Assembly: GCA_001803165.1 (NCBI GenBank)
Contig: MHAZ01000006.1
Location: 125,428-189,427 of the forward strand
From: Stygiobacter sp. RIFOXYC2_FULL_38_25
GTDB lineage: Bacteria > Bacteroidota > Ignavibacteria > Ignavibacteriales > Melioribacteraceae
Reading direction: 5' to 3'
DNA: 64,000 nucleotides
Of this stretch, positions 1 through 8,745 are shown piece after piece. The notes beneath the pieces are model-generated. The model had not been told where the DNA came from. It made no database searches and worked only from the letters and a program-made list of their open reading frames with translations. A program made the position numbers and the translations under genes. The first letter of the stretch is position 1; every line of letters starts with the position of its first letter.

Positions 1-922
1 TCTTTTCATTACGAAGAATCACTTCCGGAGCTTTAATATCAATTAATCTTTTCAAACGATTGTTACGAATGATTACTCTTCTATATAAATCGTTCAAGTC
101 GGAAGTAGCAAAACGTCCACCTTCAAGGGGAACGAGAGGACGAAGTTCCGGTGGAATAACCGGAATAACATTCATTACCATCCACTCCGGTTTGTTAGGA
201 ATCTTTCCTTCCTTTTCGCGGAAAGCTTCCAGCACTCTTAATCTCTTAAGAATGTCTGTGCGTTTCTGCTGAGATGTATCCGGACCCAATTGGGATTTCA
301 ATTCGCCAAATAATCTTTCGATCTCTGTTTCTTTTAATAATTCTTTTACAGCATCGCCGCCGATACGAGCAACAAATTTCTTAGGATCGTTATCTTCTAA
401 GGAATCGTTTTCGTGCGGAAGCGAATTTAAAATTTCGTAATACTGATCTTCGCTGATGAGATCTAATCTCTTCAAACCGGTTGGACCAGGATTAAGAACA
501 ACATAAGATTCGTAGTAAACAATTTTCTCTAATTCTTTTGTTGTCATTCCAAGAATGTTACCAATCTTAGATGGCAACGCTTTGAAAAACCAGATGTGAA
601 CGATAGGAACTGCAAGTGCAAGGTGACCCATTCTTTCGCGGCGGACTGCTTTTAGTGTTACTTCAACACCGCAACGGTCGCACACAATACCTTTGTAACG
701 GATACCTTTATATTTTCCGCATGCACATTCCCAATCTTTTACCGGACCAAAAATTTTCTCGCAGAACAAACCATCTTTTTCCGGTCTGAACGAACGGTAG
801 TTAATTGTTTCCGGTTTGGTTACTTCACCATGCGATCTGCTTAATATATCATCGGGACTAGCTAAACCAATGGTCAGCTTTTCAATCATCTTTGTTTTAT
901 TTTCTTGCGGTTTTACTCGCAT
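1..922 (-). CDS. rpoC: DNA-directed RNA polymerase subunit beta' (N-terminal part, cut by window edge)
   Basis: The catalytic beta' subunit of RNA polymerase; only about the first 307 residues lie inside the window and the gene continues past base 1. The ATG is at 920-922, preceded by a GGAG ribosome site five to six bases upstream. The N-terminal zinc-binding cysteines are visible at about residues 66, 68, 81 and 84 (CAC...CDRCGVEV), followed by the clamp segment with RRERMGHL and [12 protein letters not shown]. It lies 31 bases downstream of rpoB on the same strand, the usual rpoBC order. Family identity is certain; the truncation is a window effect and not a biological break. Confidence 0.97.
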   Translation of the reverse strand, partial: MRVKPQENKTKMIEKLTIGLASPDDILSRSHGEVTKPETINYRSFRPEKDGLFCEKIFGPVKDWECACGKYKGIRYKGIVCDRCGVEVTLKAVRRERMGHLALAVPIVHIWFFKALPSKIGNILGMTTKELEKIVYYESYVVLNPGPTGLKRLDLISEDQYYEILNSLPHENDSLEDNDPKKFVARIGGDAVKELLKETEIERLFGELKSQLGPDTSQQKRTDILKRLRVLEAFREKEGKIPNKPEWMVMNVIPVIPPELRPLVPLEGGRFATSDLNDLYRRVIIRNNRLKRLIDIKAPEVILRNEK

Positions 923-953
923 TGTAATTCTCCTTTAATCAAACTTGGTTGAC

Positions 954-3900
954 TTAGTTAACTTTAATATCGAGACCAAGACCTTGTAATTCCTTGATCA
1001 TAACGTTGAAAGCTTCCGGTATGTTTGGTTCCGGAATATTTTCACCTTTTACAATCGCTTCGTAAGTCTTAGCACGACCAGTAACGTCATCACTCTTTAC
1101 AGTTAAAATCTCTTGCAGAACGTGAGCAGCTCCGTAACCTTCTAGAGCCCAAACTTCCATTTCTCCAAATCTCTGACCGCCGAACTGAGCTTTACCGCCA
1201 AGAGGCTGTTGCGTGATGAGAGAGTATGGTCCAATTGAGCGAGCGTGAATCTTGTCATCAACCATGTGACCGAGTTTCATCATATAAATATAACCGCATG
1301 TAACTTTCTGATGGAATTTTTCACCGCTTCTTCCGTCGGTTAACCAAGCTTTTCCACCATCAGGTAATCCGGCTTGTTTTAAATATCCTTCTACATCTTC
1401 AACATGAGCGCCATCGAAAATTGGTGTTTCAAATTTTACACCCATTTTCTTTCCAACCCAGCCGAGAACTGTTTCATACAACTGTCCAAGGTTCATACGA
1501 GAAGGTACACCAAGAGGATTCAATACGATATCAACCGGAGTTCCATCTTCGTGATAAGGCATATCTTCAACCGGAACAACTTTTGCAACCACACCCTTGT
1601 TACCGTGGCGACCAGCCATTTTATCACCAACTTGAATTTTACGTTTCTTAGCCACGTAAACTTTTGCAAGTTGTGTAATTCCCGGAGGAAGTTCATCGCC
1701 GGATGCAATTTTAAGTTTCTCACGTTTGTAATCTTCTTCAATTTCAGAAAGAAGATTAAAATAGTTCGAATAAAGTTTCTTGATCATTTCGTTGATAGGT
1801 TTTTTCTCAAACCAGTCGCGTGTGTAATCAAGCTTTGTAATGTCTTCGATGTTAGCAAAAGTTTCTTCTTTGATTAAAGTGCCGCTTCTAAGAACAACCG
1901 AGCCGTCCAAATCGCGAACGCCGGATGAAGTTTTGCCTTCAGTAATCTTAGTTAACTTTGTAACAAGTTTAGCATAATGATTTTCTTTTCTTGATTTAAA
2001 AGAAGCATCAAGATTATCGAGCAATTTCTTTTCAAATTTCTTTGATTCAGTATCTTTTTTCTTACGGCTGAATAATCTTGTTTTGATTACAACGCCTTTC
2101 AATCCTGGAGGCGCTTTCAAAGAAGCATCCTTCACGTCGCCGGCTTTATCACCAAAGATTGCTTTAAGAAGTTTTTCTTCCGGTGTAGGATCGGTTTCAC
2201 CTTTTGGTGTAATCTTTCCAATTAGAATATCGCCTTCTTTAACTTCAGCACCTTCGCGCACAATACCATTTTCATCTAAGTCTTTTGTTGCTTCTTCGCT
2301 TACATTCGGAATATCACGTGTTAGTTCTTCTTCACCGCGCCGAGTTTCGCGCACTTGTAATTCAAATTCTTCTATATGTATAGATGTAAATACGTCGTCA
2401 GCTACAAGTTTTTCACTGAGCACAATAGCATCTTCAAAGTTGTAACCTCTCCAAGGCATGAACGCAACTGATACGTTTCTACCAAGTCCAAGTTCACCCT
2501 TTTCAATAGCTGAACCATCGGCAAGTACATCGCCTTTCTTTAATCGCTGTCCGGTTACTACAATTGGTTTTTGAGTAAAGCAAGTTTCTTGGTTAGTTCC
2601 GGAGAATTTGGTTAATGTGTACTCAACTCTCTTTTCGTCGTTAAAGCTAACTAATGTTTCCGGGTCATTAACATCCACATCATACTTAACAATAATTTTC
2701 TTTGCGTCGGAGTATTCAACAATACCATTTTCAGCAGCAATAACTATTGCGCGTGAGTCGCGGGCAATTTTTGCTTCCATGCCGGTTCCAACAATTGGAT
2801 TTTCCGGTACCATCAATGGAACAGCTTGACGTTGCATGTTCGAGCCCATGAGCGCACGGTTAGCATCATCGTGTTCTAAGAATGGAATTAATGCAGCAGC
2901 GGCAGATACAATTTGTGCCGGAGCCACATCCATATAATGAACATCTCCAGGATGAGCAACCGGGAACTCACCGCGTTCGCGGCATTTTACTCTGTCTTCA
3001 ATAAATCTTCCTTGATCATCATAAGGAACGTTTGATTGTGCAATTATAAATTCATCTTCCTGATCAGCGCTTAAATAATCTACACTATTTGTAACGCGAC
3101 CATCTTTTACTTTTCTATAAGGTGTTTCTAAAAATCCGTAGTTATTAACTCTTGTATAAATAGTTAATGAGGAAATAAGACCGATGTTCGGACCTTCGGG
3201 AGTTTCGATTGGACAAAGACGACCATAGTGAGAATGGTGAACGTCGCGAACTTCGAAGCCGGCACGCTCGCGTGTTAAACCGCCAGGTCCCAACGCAGAA
3301 ATTCTTCTCTTGTGTGTCAATTCAGAAAGTGGATTTGTTTGATCCATGAATTGAGATAATTGGTTTGTGCCAAAGAAAGCATTGATAACGCTGCTGATTG
3401 TACGTGCGTTAACCAAATCTTGAGGCTGCATGTTTTCGTTGTCGCGCATATTCATTCTTTCTTTAATAGTGCGCGCCATTCTTGCTAAACCAACATTGTA
3501 TTGTGATTGGAGCTGTTCACCAACAGTTCTAACTCTTCTATTTCCCAAGTGATCAATATCATCAACTGCCATGTTACCGTTCTTAAGCATGATGATATTT
3601 TTCATGATTGCAATAATATCTTCAGGTGTTAGTACGCGAATGTTTTCATCAACACTAAGGTTAAGTTTATCATTCATTCTGAAACGACCAACTTCGCCCA
3701 AATCGTAACGTTTATCATTGAAGAACATTTTATCAATCAAACCAACCGCAGTTTCAATATCCGGTGCTTCGCCGGAACGTAACTGGCGGTATATAGCAAA
3801 GAGAGCTTCATCTTTTGTAGTTGATGTATCTTTCTTCAAAGTGTTCAATACTAAATCTTGATCAACGGAAGTTTCAATGCTGATCAACTGTACTTTCTGA

Positions 3901-4733
3901 ATGTGTGAGCCTTTGATACTCTCAAGAATTTCTTCTGTTAACTCAGCATCTTTAGTAGCATAGATTTCACCTGTTTCAGTATCTATAATATCTGCGGCTG
4001 CAATTCTTCCTACATGCTTATCAATTGAAAGCTGTTTCATCGAAACTTCTTCAATCAAATCAAATAATCTTAAAATGGAATCATCTGTTTCGTAACCTAA
4101 CGCACGTAATAAAGTAGTGGATGGGAATTTCTTTCTGCGATCTATATATACATACATAACATTGTTGATGTCCGTCGCAAATTCAACCCAAGAACCTCTG
4201 AAAGGAATAATTCTTGCGGAATAAATTGGAGTTCCGTTTGGATGAAATGTTTGTGCAAATGCAACGCCCGGTGAACGGTGTAATTGTGTAACAACAACAC
4301 GTTCGGCACCGTTAATGATAAACGTACCGCGCTCGGTCATGAATGGCAAGTTGCCGAGATATACTTCTTGTTCAACAGAGTTTACATACTCGCCGGTTTC
4401 ATCGTCTTTAGTTGAAAGACGTAATTTAGCTTTTAACGGTGCTGAATATGATAAACCTCTTTCTTCGCATTCTGCAATAGAGAAGCGTGGTTTCTCAACA
4501 TAGTACTCAACAAAATCTAGTCTGTAAAATTCTTTGTTATCGTGAATTGGGAAGTTGGCGTTAAATACAGTTTGCAGACCTTTGTTCTCTCTCTGCGCAG
4601 CCGGAATTCTCAATTGAAGAAAATCTTCGAAAGAGTCTACCTGAATATTTAATAAGTCCGGCATCTTAATAGCAGATGAGATAGAAGAGAATGTTATTCT
4701 CCCGGTACTCTTGTTAATTTTTGATTTTTCCAA
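954..4733 (-). CDS. rpoB: DNA-directed RNA polymerase subunit beta
   Basis: The beta subunit forms half of the RNA polymerase active-site cleft. The 1259-residue product has normal family landmarks: the rifampicin-pocket segment (FFGTNQLSQFMDQTNPLSE, HKRRISALGPGGL), the PIETPEGPNIGLI motif, GDKMAGRHGNKG near residue 1060, and a C-terminal GGKAQFGGQRFGEMEVWALE block that contacts beta'. The start is a TTG at 4731-4733 six bases after a strong GGAGG; no better ATG is nearby. It follows rplL after a hairpin-bearing spacer and precedes rpoC, so it is the middle of the usual ribosomal protein/polymerase operon. Confidence 0.98.
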   Translation of the reverse strand: MEKSKINKSTGRITFSSISSAIKMPDLLNIQVDSFEDFLQLRIPAAQRENKGLQTVFNANFPIHDNKEFYRLDFVEYYVEKPRFSIAECEERGLSYSAPLKAKLRLSTKDDETGEYVNSVEQEVYLGNLPFMTERGTFIINGAERVVVTQLHRSPGVAFAQTFHPNGTPIYSARIIPFRGSWVEFATDINNVMYVYIDRRKKFPSTTLLRALGYETDDSILRLFDLIEEVSMKQLSIDKHVGRIAAADIIDTETGEIYATKDAELTEEILESIKGSHIQKVQLISIETSVDQDLVLNTLKKDTSTTKDEALFAIYRQLRSGEAPDIETAVGLIDKMFFNDKRYDLGEVGRFRMNDKLNLSVDENIRVLTPEDIIAIMKNIIMLKNGNMAVDDIDHLGNRRVRTVGEQLQSQYNVGLARMARTIKERMNMRDNENMQPQDLVNARTISSVINAFFGTNQLSQFMDQTNPLSELTHKRRISALGPGGLTRERAGFEVRDVHHSHYGRLCPIETPEGPNIGLISSLTIYTRVNNYGFLETPYRKVKDGRVTNSVDYLSADQEDEFIIAQSNVPYDDQGRFIEDRVKCRERGEFPVAHPGDVHYMDVAPAQIVSAAAALIPFLEHDDANRALMGSNMQRQAVPLMVPENPIVGTGMEAKIARDSRAIVIAAENGIVEYSDAKKIIVKYDVDVNDPETLVSFNDEKRVEYTLTKFSGTNQETCFTQKPIVVTGQRLKKGDVLADGSAIEKGELGLGRNVSVAFMPWRGYNFEDAIVLSEKLVADDVFTSIHIEEFELQVRETRRGEEELTRDIPNVSEEATKDLDENGIVREGAEVKEGDILIGKITPKGETDPTPEEKLLKAIFGDKAGDVKDASLKAPPGLKGVVIKTRLFSRKKKDTESKKFEKKLLDNLDASFKSRKENHYAKLVTKLTKITEGKTSSGVRDLDGSVVLRSGTLIKEETFANIEDITKLDYTRDWFEKKPINEMIKKLYSNYFNLLSEIEEDYKREKLKIASGDELPPGITQLAKVYVAKKRKIQVGDKMAGRHGNKGVVAKVVPVEDMPYHEDGTPVDIVLNPLGVPSRMNLGQLYETVLGWVGKKMGVKFETPIFDGAHVEDVEGYLKQAGLPDGGKAWLTDGRSGEKFHQKVTCGYIYMMKLGHMVDDKIHARSIGPYSLITQQPLGGKAQFGGQRFGEMEVWALEGYGAAHVLQEILTVKSDDVTGRAKTYEAIVKGENIPEPNIPEAFNVMIKELQGLGLDIKVN

Positions 4734-4782
4734 CCCTAACCTCCAGTTCGGTTTGTCTATTCTTTCATTTTACAATGAAAGA

Positions 4783-4816
4783 AAGTGGCAGGACGTACTT
4801 TACCGTCCTGCCACTT
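4783..4816 (-). promoter_or_regulatory. Strong hairpin between rplL and rpoB, probable attenuator or processing site
   Basis: A perfect 13-base inverted repeat (4783-4795 against 4804-4816, arm AAGTGGCAGGACG) with an 8-base loop sits in the 119-base rplL-rpoB spacer. On the minus strand it is followed by a short pyrimidine run (TTTCTTTC) but not a full T-tract. In other bacteria the same spacer holds an attenuator and an RNase III site that lower rpoBC expression relative to L7/L12; the same role here is inferred. Confidence 0.7.
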
Positions 4817-4852
4817 AAGTTTTAATTCAAATCTAGACGAGAATAAGAGAAA

Positions 4853-5230
4853 TTATTTAACAGTTACTGTAGCGCCAGCTTCTTCTAATTCTTTCTTAAT
4901 TTTTTCAGCTTCGTCCTTAGAAACAGCTTCTTTAACTGGTTTCGGAGCGCCATCAACTAAATCTTTAGCTTCTTTTAAGCCTAAACCGGTATGAGCACGA
5001 ACAACTTTAATTACGTTGATTTTTGTAGCGCCGGCAGCTTGAAGAATAACATCAAATTCAGTTTGTTCTTCAACTGGGGCAGCAGCAGCGGCACCTGGAG
5101 CGGCAGCCATCATCATCGGGGCAGCAGCAGTAACACCAAATTCATCTTCTAAAGCTTTCTTTAATTCAGAAGCTTCAACCAAAGTGAGAGCTTTAATCTT
5201 CTCTACTAATTCTTGAACTTTCTCTGACAT
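4853..5230 (-). CDS. rplL: 50S ribosomal protein L7/L12
   Basis: Stalk protein of the large ribosomal subunit that recruits translation GTPases. The 125-residue product has the N-terminal dimerisation helix pair (about 1-33), an Ala/Pro-rich hinge (about 36-55, [14 protein letters not shown]) and the C-terminal domain with EFDVIL and the [22 protein letters not shown] segment that binds factors. Length and domain order are typical. It is 46 bases downstream of rplJ, its stalk partner, and is separated from rpoB by a strong hairpin. Confidence 0.98.
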   Translation of the reverse strand: MSEKVQELVEKIKALTLVEASELKKALEDEFGVTAAAPMMMAAAPGAAAAAPVEEQTEFDVILQAAGATKINVIKVVRAHTGLGLKEAKDLVDGAPKPVKEAVSKDEAEKIKKELEEAGATVTVK

Positions 5231-5276
5231 TTTATTTACTCCTATTACTTTAATTTATTTTACAATTCAATTTTGA

Positions 5277-5798
5277 TTATGCAGCTTTTTTCTTAGCAAC
5301 TTCGTCAATAACACTAACGAGATCGCGCATAACTGCATTAATTGCACCAACAATTCCGGATGCGGGAGCAGCAACGCTTCCAATAATACCGGCAATGATT
5401 TCTTCTTTCGTCGGCATAGAAGCTATTGTATTCAACTGTTCAGCACCATAGAAAGTTGATTCTAAGTAGCAACCTCTAAAGGTTAATTTTTGGGAATCGT
5501 CGTTATACTTCTTAATGATCTTTGCCGGAGCTACAAAATTTTCGCCGGCAAAAGCAACGCCGATCATACCAACAAGCATATCGTCGAACTTTTCATATCC
5601 GCCGACTTGTTGTAATGCTTTTCTGAAGAGAGTATTTTTTAAGACCTTATACGTTACACCATCTTTACGGAAACTAGAGCGAAGTTTGTTAATGTCGGCA
5701 ACATTAACACCACGGTAGTCAACCAAAAACATAGCGGAAGAGTTTTGTATAAGCTCTTTTATTTGTTCAATTACCTCTCCCTTTTCTGCTTTGTTCAT
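5277..5798 (-). CDS. rplJ: 50S ribosomal protein L10
   Basis: Base of the L7/L12 stalk, binding 23S rRNA through its N-terminal domain and L12 dimers through its C-terminal helix. The 173-residue product carries the typical MFLVDYRGVNVADINKLR segment near residues 23-40 and the KNTLFRKAL motif. The ATG follows a GGAG element six to seven bases upstream. In many bacteria L10 or the L10-L12 complex represses its own mRNA through a leader structure; the 92-base spacer upstream holds a hairpin, but I cannot assign it to a known leader family. Confidence 0.97.
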   Translation of the reverse strand: MNKAEKGEVIEQIKELIQNSSAMFLVDYRGVNVADINKLRSSFRKDGVTYKVLKNTLFRKALQQVGGYEKFDDMLVGMIGVAFAGENFVAPAKIIKKYNDDSQKLTFRGCYLESTFYGAEQLNTIASMPTKEEIIAGIIGSVAAPASGIVGAINAVMRDLVSVIDEVAKKKAA

Positions 5799-5854
5799 CG
5801 TTCTCCTAAAACAATTAGTTAGAACATCGTTACTTATTTATTAGAAGCATTTGG

Positions 5855-5878
5855 TAATCCCGTTCACAACCGGGATTA
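5855..5878 (-). promoter_or_regulatory. Hairpin in the rplA-rplJ spacer, possible L10 leader element
   Basis: An 8-base inverted repeat (5855-5862 TAATCCCG, 5871-5878 CGGGATTA) with an 8-base loop lies between the rplA stop and the rplJ start. This is the usual place for the autoregulatory L10 leader, but the arms alone are not diagnostic and there is no T-tract. A covariance search with the L10 leader model would settle it. Confidence 0.35.
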
Positions 5879-5890
5879 GTGCGTAATTTC

Positions 5891-6598
5891 TTAATCGTGT
5901 TTAGTACTAAAAACTGTTTCTTCTTTGGTTATCTTTAAGCCAGGTCCCATTGTAGAGGAAAGGAAGAGGCTTCTTACATAAACACCTTTTGCGGAGGCTG
6001 GTTTCATCTTTATAATAGTATGTAGAAATGCTTTCGCATTTTCTGCTAACTGATCAACAGTAAAGCTAAGTTTACCTAAAGAAGTATGAACGATGCCGGC
6101 CTTTTCAACGCGGAATTCAATTTTACCAGCTTTAACTTCTTTTACAGCCTTAGCAACATCTACTGTAACAGTACCGCTCTTTGGATTCGGCATCAAGCCT
6201 TTAGGTCCAAGAACACGTCCTAATTTTCCAAGTTCGCCCATTACATCCGGAGTAGCTATAATTACGTCAACTTCAGCCCAGCCAGCTTTAATTTTTTCAA
6301 TGTACTCTTCGAAACCAGCATATTCAGCACCGGCTTGTAAAGCTGCTTCAGCTTGAGCGCCTTTAGCAACAACAAGTACGGAAACTTGCTTTCCGGTTCC
6401 GTGAGGCAAAGAAACTGTACCACGAATCATTTGGTCAGCATGGCGTGGATCTACACCAAGACGAATAGCGCAATCTAATGTTTCATTAAATTTAACTTTA
6501 GAATTCTCTTTCAAAACTTTAATAGCATCGGCTACTGAGTATTCTTTGTTTTTATCTACGCTTTTATTAACAGCTTTAATTCTTTTTGATACTTTCAT
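5891..6598 (-). CDS. rplA: 50S ribosomal protein L1
   Basis: L1 stalk protein that binds helices 76-78 of 23S rRNA and helps release E-site tRNA; in many bacteria it also represses translation of the L11 operon. The 235-residue product shows the family segments [11 protein letters not shown] near residue 80, [23 protein letters not shown] near 125-147 and [13 protein letters not shown] near 198. Length is typical. It is 26 bases after rplK, consistent with a single transcript. Confidence 0.98.
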   Translation of the reverse strand: MKVSKRIKAVNKSVDKNKEYSVADAIKVLKENSKVKFNETLDCAIRLGVDPRHADQMIRGTVSLPHGTGKQVSVLVVAKGAQAEAALQAGAEYAGFEEYIEKIKAGWAEVDVIIATPDVMGELGKLGRVLGPKGLMPNPKSGTVTVDVAKAVKEVKAGKIEFRVEKAGIVHTSLGKLSFTVDQLAENAKAFLHTIIKMKPASAKGVYVRSLFLSSTMGPGLKITKEETVFSTKHD

Positions 6599-6624
6599 GT
6601 TTTCTTACCAGTCAAAATTTATGA

Positions 6625-7050
6625 TTAATCTTCTACTGTAAAACCCATACTTCTAGCAGTACCGGCAACCATGCTTGCAGCATGTTCAATATCGTGTGCA
6701 TTTAGATCAGGCATCTTTAATGTAGCAATTTCTCTAACCTGAGCTTTGGTAACCTTAGCAACTTTAGTTTTGTTTGGTTCAGCAGAACCTTTTTCGTGTT
6801 TTGCAGCTTTCTTAAGCAATACTGCCGCTGGAGGAGTCTTAGTAATAAATGTGAATGATTTATCAGAATAAACAGTAATCACCACAGGGATAATCAATCC
6901 TTGCTGACTTGAAGTTCTAGCATTAAATTGTTTACAGAACTCCATAATATTCACACCCTTTTGACCCAAAGCTGGACCAACTGGTGGTGATGGGTTAGCA
7001 GCACCGGCGGAAATCTGTAGCTTAATGAATCCTTCTACTTTCTTTGCCAT
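6625..7050 (-). CDS. rplK: 50S ribosomal protein L11
   Basis: L11 lies at the base of the GTPase-associated centre on the large subunit. The 141-residue product has the full family pattern: an N-terminal [19 protein letters not shown] stretch with the proline-rich switch region, [23 protein letters not shown] and a C-terminal [17 protein letters not shown]. Length is exactly typical. It is 19 bases downstream of nusG and directly upstream of rplA. Confidence 0.98.
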   Translation of the reverse strand: MAKKVEGFIKLQISAGAANPSPPVGPALGQKGVNIMEFCKQFNARTSSQQGLIIPVVITVYSDKSFTFITKTPPAAVLLKKAAKHEKGSAEPNKTKVAKVTKAQVREIATLKMPDLNAHDIEHAASMVAGTARSMGFTVED

Positions 7051-7069
7051 TTTTTAACCTATAATAATT

Positions 7070-7615
7070 TTATTTCTCTAATTCGCCTTGAGCAAAGTCA
7101 ATTTCAACTGGAGTTTTTCTACCAAAAATTGAAACCATAACTTTGATCTTCATTTTTTCTTCGTTTACTTCTTGAACCAATCCGGAGAAGTTGTTGAATG
7201 GTCCATCAATAATTTTTACAAAATCACCCGTACGATAAATAGTATCCGTTCTTTCTGTTTCTTCACTTTGAGAGATTCTGCCAACGATGCGCTTTACCTC
7301 TTCTGCCTGGAGCGGAACAGGATTATTCTGTGTACCAAGAAAACCCATAACTGAAGGAGTGTTAGATATAAAGTCTTTCGCCTTAATATCTAAATCGGCA
7401 CAAATAAGAATATAACCCGGGAAGAAATTTTTCTTCTTGGTTTTCTTTTTGCCATCCTTAACTTCAAAAACCTTTTCCGTAGGGACAAGGATTTCGAAAA
7501 TATGAGCACGTAATTCGTCGCTGTCTCTTAATTCAGATTCGATAAGCGTTTTAACTTTATTCTCGTGACCCGAGAAAGTTCTTACTACGTACCATTTTGC
7601 GTTAGCATTTTCCAA
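7070..7615 (-). CDS. nusG: Transcription termination/antitermination protein NusG
   Basis: Elongation factor that binds RNA polymerase through its NGN domain and links to Rho or ribosomal S10 through its KOW domain. The 181-residue product begins with AKWYVVRTFSGHENKV, has the FFPGYILI segment near residue 65 and ends with a KOW motif (GDFVKIIDGPFNNFSGLV, about 127-145). It starts three bases after secE ends, so the two are cotranscribed in the usual secE-nusG-rplKAJL order. Confidence 0.98.
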   Translation of the reverse strand: MENANAKWYVVRTFSGHENKVKTLIESELRDSDELRAHIFEILVPTEKVFEVKDGKKKTKKKNFFPGYILICADLDIKAKDFISNTPSVMGFLGTQNNPVPLQAEEVKRIVGRISQSEETERTDTIYRTGDFVKIIDGPFNNFSGLVQEVNEEKMKIKVMVSIFGRKTPVEIDFAQGELEK

Positions 7616-7618
7616 TTT

Positions 7619-7801
7619 TTAGAATATTCCTTTTAATATCCATGTCAAGGACATATCTATAACATAAGTGAACGCAGCAAGAATCAAGCAGACAACAATC
7701 ACAATTGAAGTTGACTCTTGTAATTCTTCTTTAGATGGCCAAGTAACTTTTTTCATTTCCTTGACTACATCATTTACGAAATTGATAATTTTTTCTTTCA
7801 T
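7619..7801 (-). CDS. secE: Preprotein translocase subunit SecE
   Basis: Small essential subunit that clamps the SecY channel in the inner membrane. The 60-residue product is the short single-span form: an amphipathic N-terminal helix with VVKEMKKVTWPSKEELQEST (the conserved WPS(K/R)EEL element) and one hydrophobic span at about residues 33-55. It is directly upstream of nusG and 23 bases downstream of tRNA-Trp. Confidence 0.95.
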   Translation of the reverse strand: MKEKIINFVNDVVKEMKKVTWPSKEELQESTSIVIVVCLILAAFTYVIDMSLTWILKGIF

Positions 7802-7823
7802 AACTCAGCAGTTTTAATCCTTG

Positions 7824-7896
<73 letters not shown>

Positions 7897-7897
7897 A

Positions 7898-8065
7898 TTA
7901 TTTAGTTTCTTTGAAAGTAACGTGTTTGCGAACAACGGGATCGTATTTTTTGTATTCTACTCTATTCGGATGATTTCTCTTGTTCTTTGTGGTTGAATAG
8001 CGGAATCCGGTTCCAGCAGAGCTTTCCAAAATTATTATTTGTCTTACGTTTTTTGATTTTGCCAT
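7898..8065 (-). CDS. rpmG: 50S ribosomal protein L33
   Basis: A 55-residue basic protein of the large subunit. Translation of 8065 to 7898 begins [20 protein letters not shown] and continues with [15 protein letters not shown] and [18 protein letters not shown], the L33 pattern. The four-cysteine zinc ribbon is missing, so this is the zinc-independent C-minus form. It lies between tRNA-Thr and tRNA-Trp. In many genomes tuf occupies or joins this slot; here only rpmG is present. Confidence 0.93.
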   Translation of the reverse strand: MAKSKNVRQIIILESSAGTGFRYSTTKNKRNHPNRVEYKKYDPVVRKHVTFKETK

Positions 8066-8090
8066 TTTAATACCTTTTCCATTTCTTTTG

Positions 8091-8163
<73 letters not shown>

Positions 8164-8182
8164 ATTTCAACTGAATAATTAG

Positions 8183-8216
8183 CTCAAGCTCTTCTCCCGC
8201 TTTAGCGGGATGCTCT
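8183..8216 (-). repeat. Divergent copy of the interspersed hairpin repeat (copy G)
   Basis: On the minus strand this reads a TCCCGC-TAAA-GCGGGA hairpin followed by GAAGA, matching the core of the family at 34072, 35330 and 52926 but with altered outer arms. It is a single copy, not paired, and is joined directly to a partial tRNA-Thr duplicate. The A-T-rich sequence between it and the true tRNA-Thr holds nothing else recognisable. Confidence 0.5.
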
Positions 8217-8235
8217 AAAACCGAGCTACATCAGC
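8211..8235 (-). pseudogene. 5'-half fragment of a duplicated tRNA-Thr gene
   Basis: Read on the minus strand from 8235, the sequence repeats the acceptor strand GCTGATG, the D-stem TAGCTC and the closing TAGAGCA of tRNA-Thr, with substitutions in the D-loop (GGTTTT instead of AGTTGG). The homology ends where the hairpin repeat begins, so the anticodon arm, T-arm and 3' acceptor strand are missing. It cannot fold as a complete tRNA. Confidence 0.7.
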
Positions 8236-8242
8236 ATGGTTG

Positions 8243-8315
8243 AGCGGGAGACGGGACTCGAACCCGCGACCAACAGCTTGGAAGGCTGTGACTCTACCAA
8301 CTGAGTTACTCCCGC
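8243..8315 (-). tRNA. tRNA-Gly (anticodon TCC)
   Basis: A 73-base cloverleaf: acceptor GCGGGAG/CTCCCGC with discriminator T, D-arm ACTCAGTTGGTAGAGT, anticodon loop CTTCCAA giving TCC, and T-arm GCGGGTTCGAGTCCCGT. It lies between tRNA-Tyr and the tRNA-Thr fragment in the same transcription unit. Confidence 0.95.
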
Positions 8316-8358
8316 ATTTATTGCGAAGCCAACCTTTTTACATTATAAAATGAACTAG

Positions 8359-8442
8359 TGGGCGGCGAGGGATTCGAACCCCCAAAGGCATTAGCCAACG
8401 GATTTACAGTCCGCCCCGGCTCTCCAACTCCGGCGTCCGCCC
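8359..8442 (-). tRNA. tRNA-Tyr (anticodon GTA)
   Basis: An 84-base class II tRNA: acceptor GGGCGGA paired with GCCGCCC (last pair mismatched), discriminator A, D-stem CCGG/CCGG, anticodon loop CTGTAAA giving GTA, a long variable arm (TGGCTAATGCC) and T-arm GGGGGTTCGAATCCCTC. It is the first gene of the leftward tRNA series. Confidence 0.93.
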
Positions 8443-8745
8443 AGACACTTTTCACCCACTAAGTCAAAAAGCGAGCAACAAATATAGATGGCGATATTTA
8501 AAAAAGCAAGAATTACTCTTAAAAAATAGATTAAAAACTTTATCAACAATCAGCCAAATGCGAAATCTGTACTAAAGTAATGTTGGTTCGTCAACTATTC
8601 AAGTGACCTATAATTAGAAACAAAAAATGATCAGTTAAGAAACCAAGGCTGTTTTAATATAAAGCATAAAATCTTAAATTTAGTAGAGGGAATTATAATC
8701 TCATCAACTGTTTGATTCTGAACATAACTAACTACGAGGATGGAA
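8443..8745. other. Divergent intergenic region between tRNA-Tyr and the GH30 gene
   Basis: About 300 bases of A-T-rich sequence separating the leftward tRNA/ribosomal unit from the rightward GH30 gene. Apart from the candidate promoter at 8479-8509 and the ribosome site for the GH30 gene I see no reading frame, hairpin or repeat. Confidence 0.6.
8479..8509 (-). promoter_or_regulatory. Candidate promoter for the tRNA-secE-nusG-rpl unit
   Basis: On the minus strand a TTG (8507-8509) is followed after 20 bases by TATATTTG (8479-8486), matching the Bacteroidota-type TTG...TAnnTTTG promoter. A start near 8472 would give a 30-base leader before tRNA-Tyr. It is seen by eye only, in A-T-rich sequence. 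Confidence 0.45.

Noticed and set aside
1404-1877. 157-codon rightward frame opposite rpoB, and many similar frames opposite or within the larger genes
   Set aside because: It lies entirely inside rpoB on the other strand, has no ribosome site and no family resemblance; the same applies to the other antisense frames.
5799-5890. Confident L10 leader RNA
   Set aside because: Position fits, but only one short hairpin is visible and no family consensus can be confirmed by eye; kept as a low-confidence element.
8183-8235. A fifth functional tRNA gene
   Set aside because: Only the 5' half resembles tRNA-Thr; anticodon loop, T-arm and 3' acceptor strand are absent.
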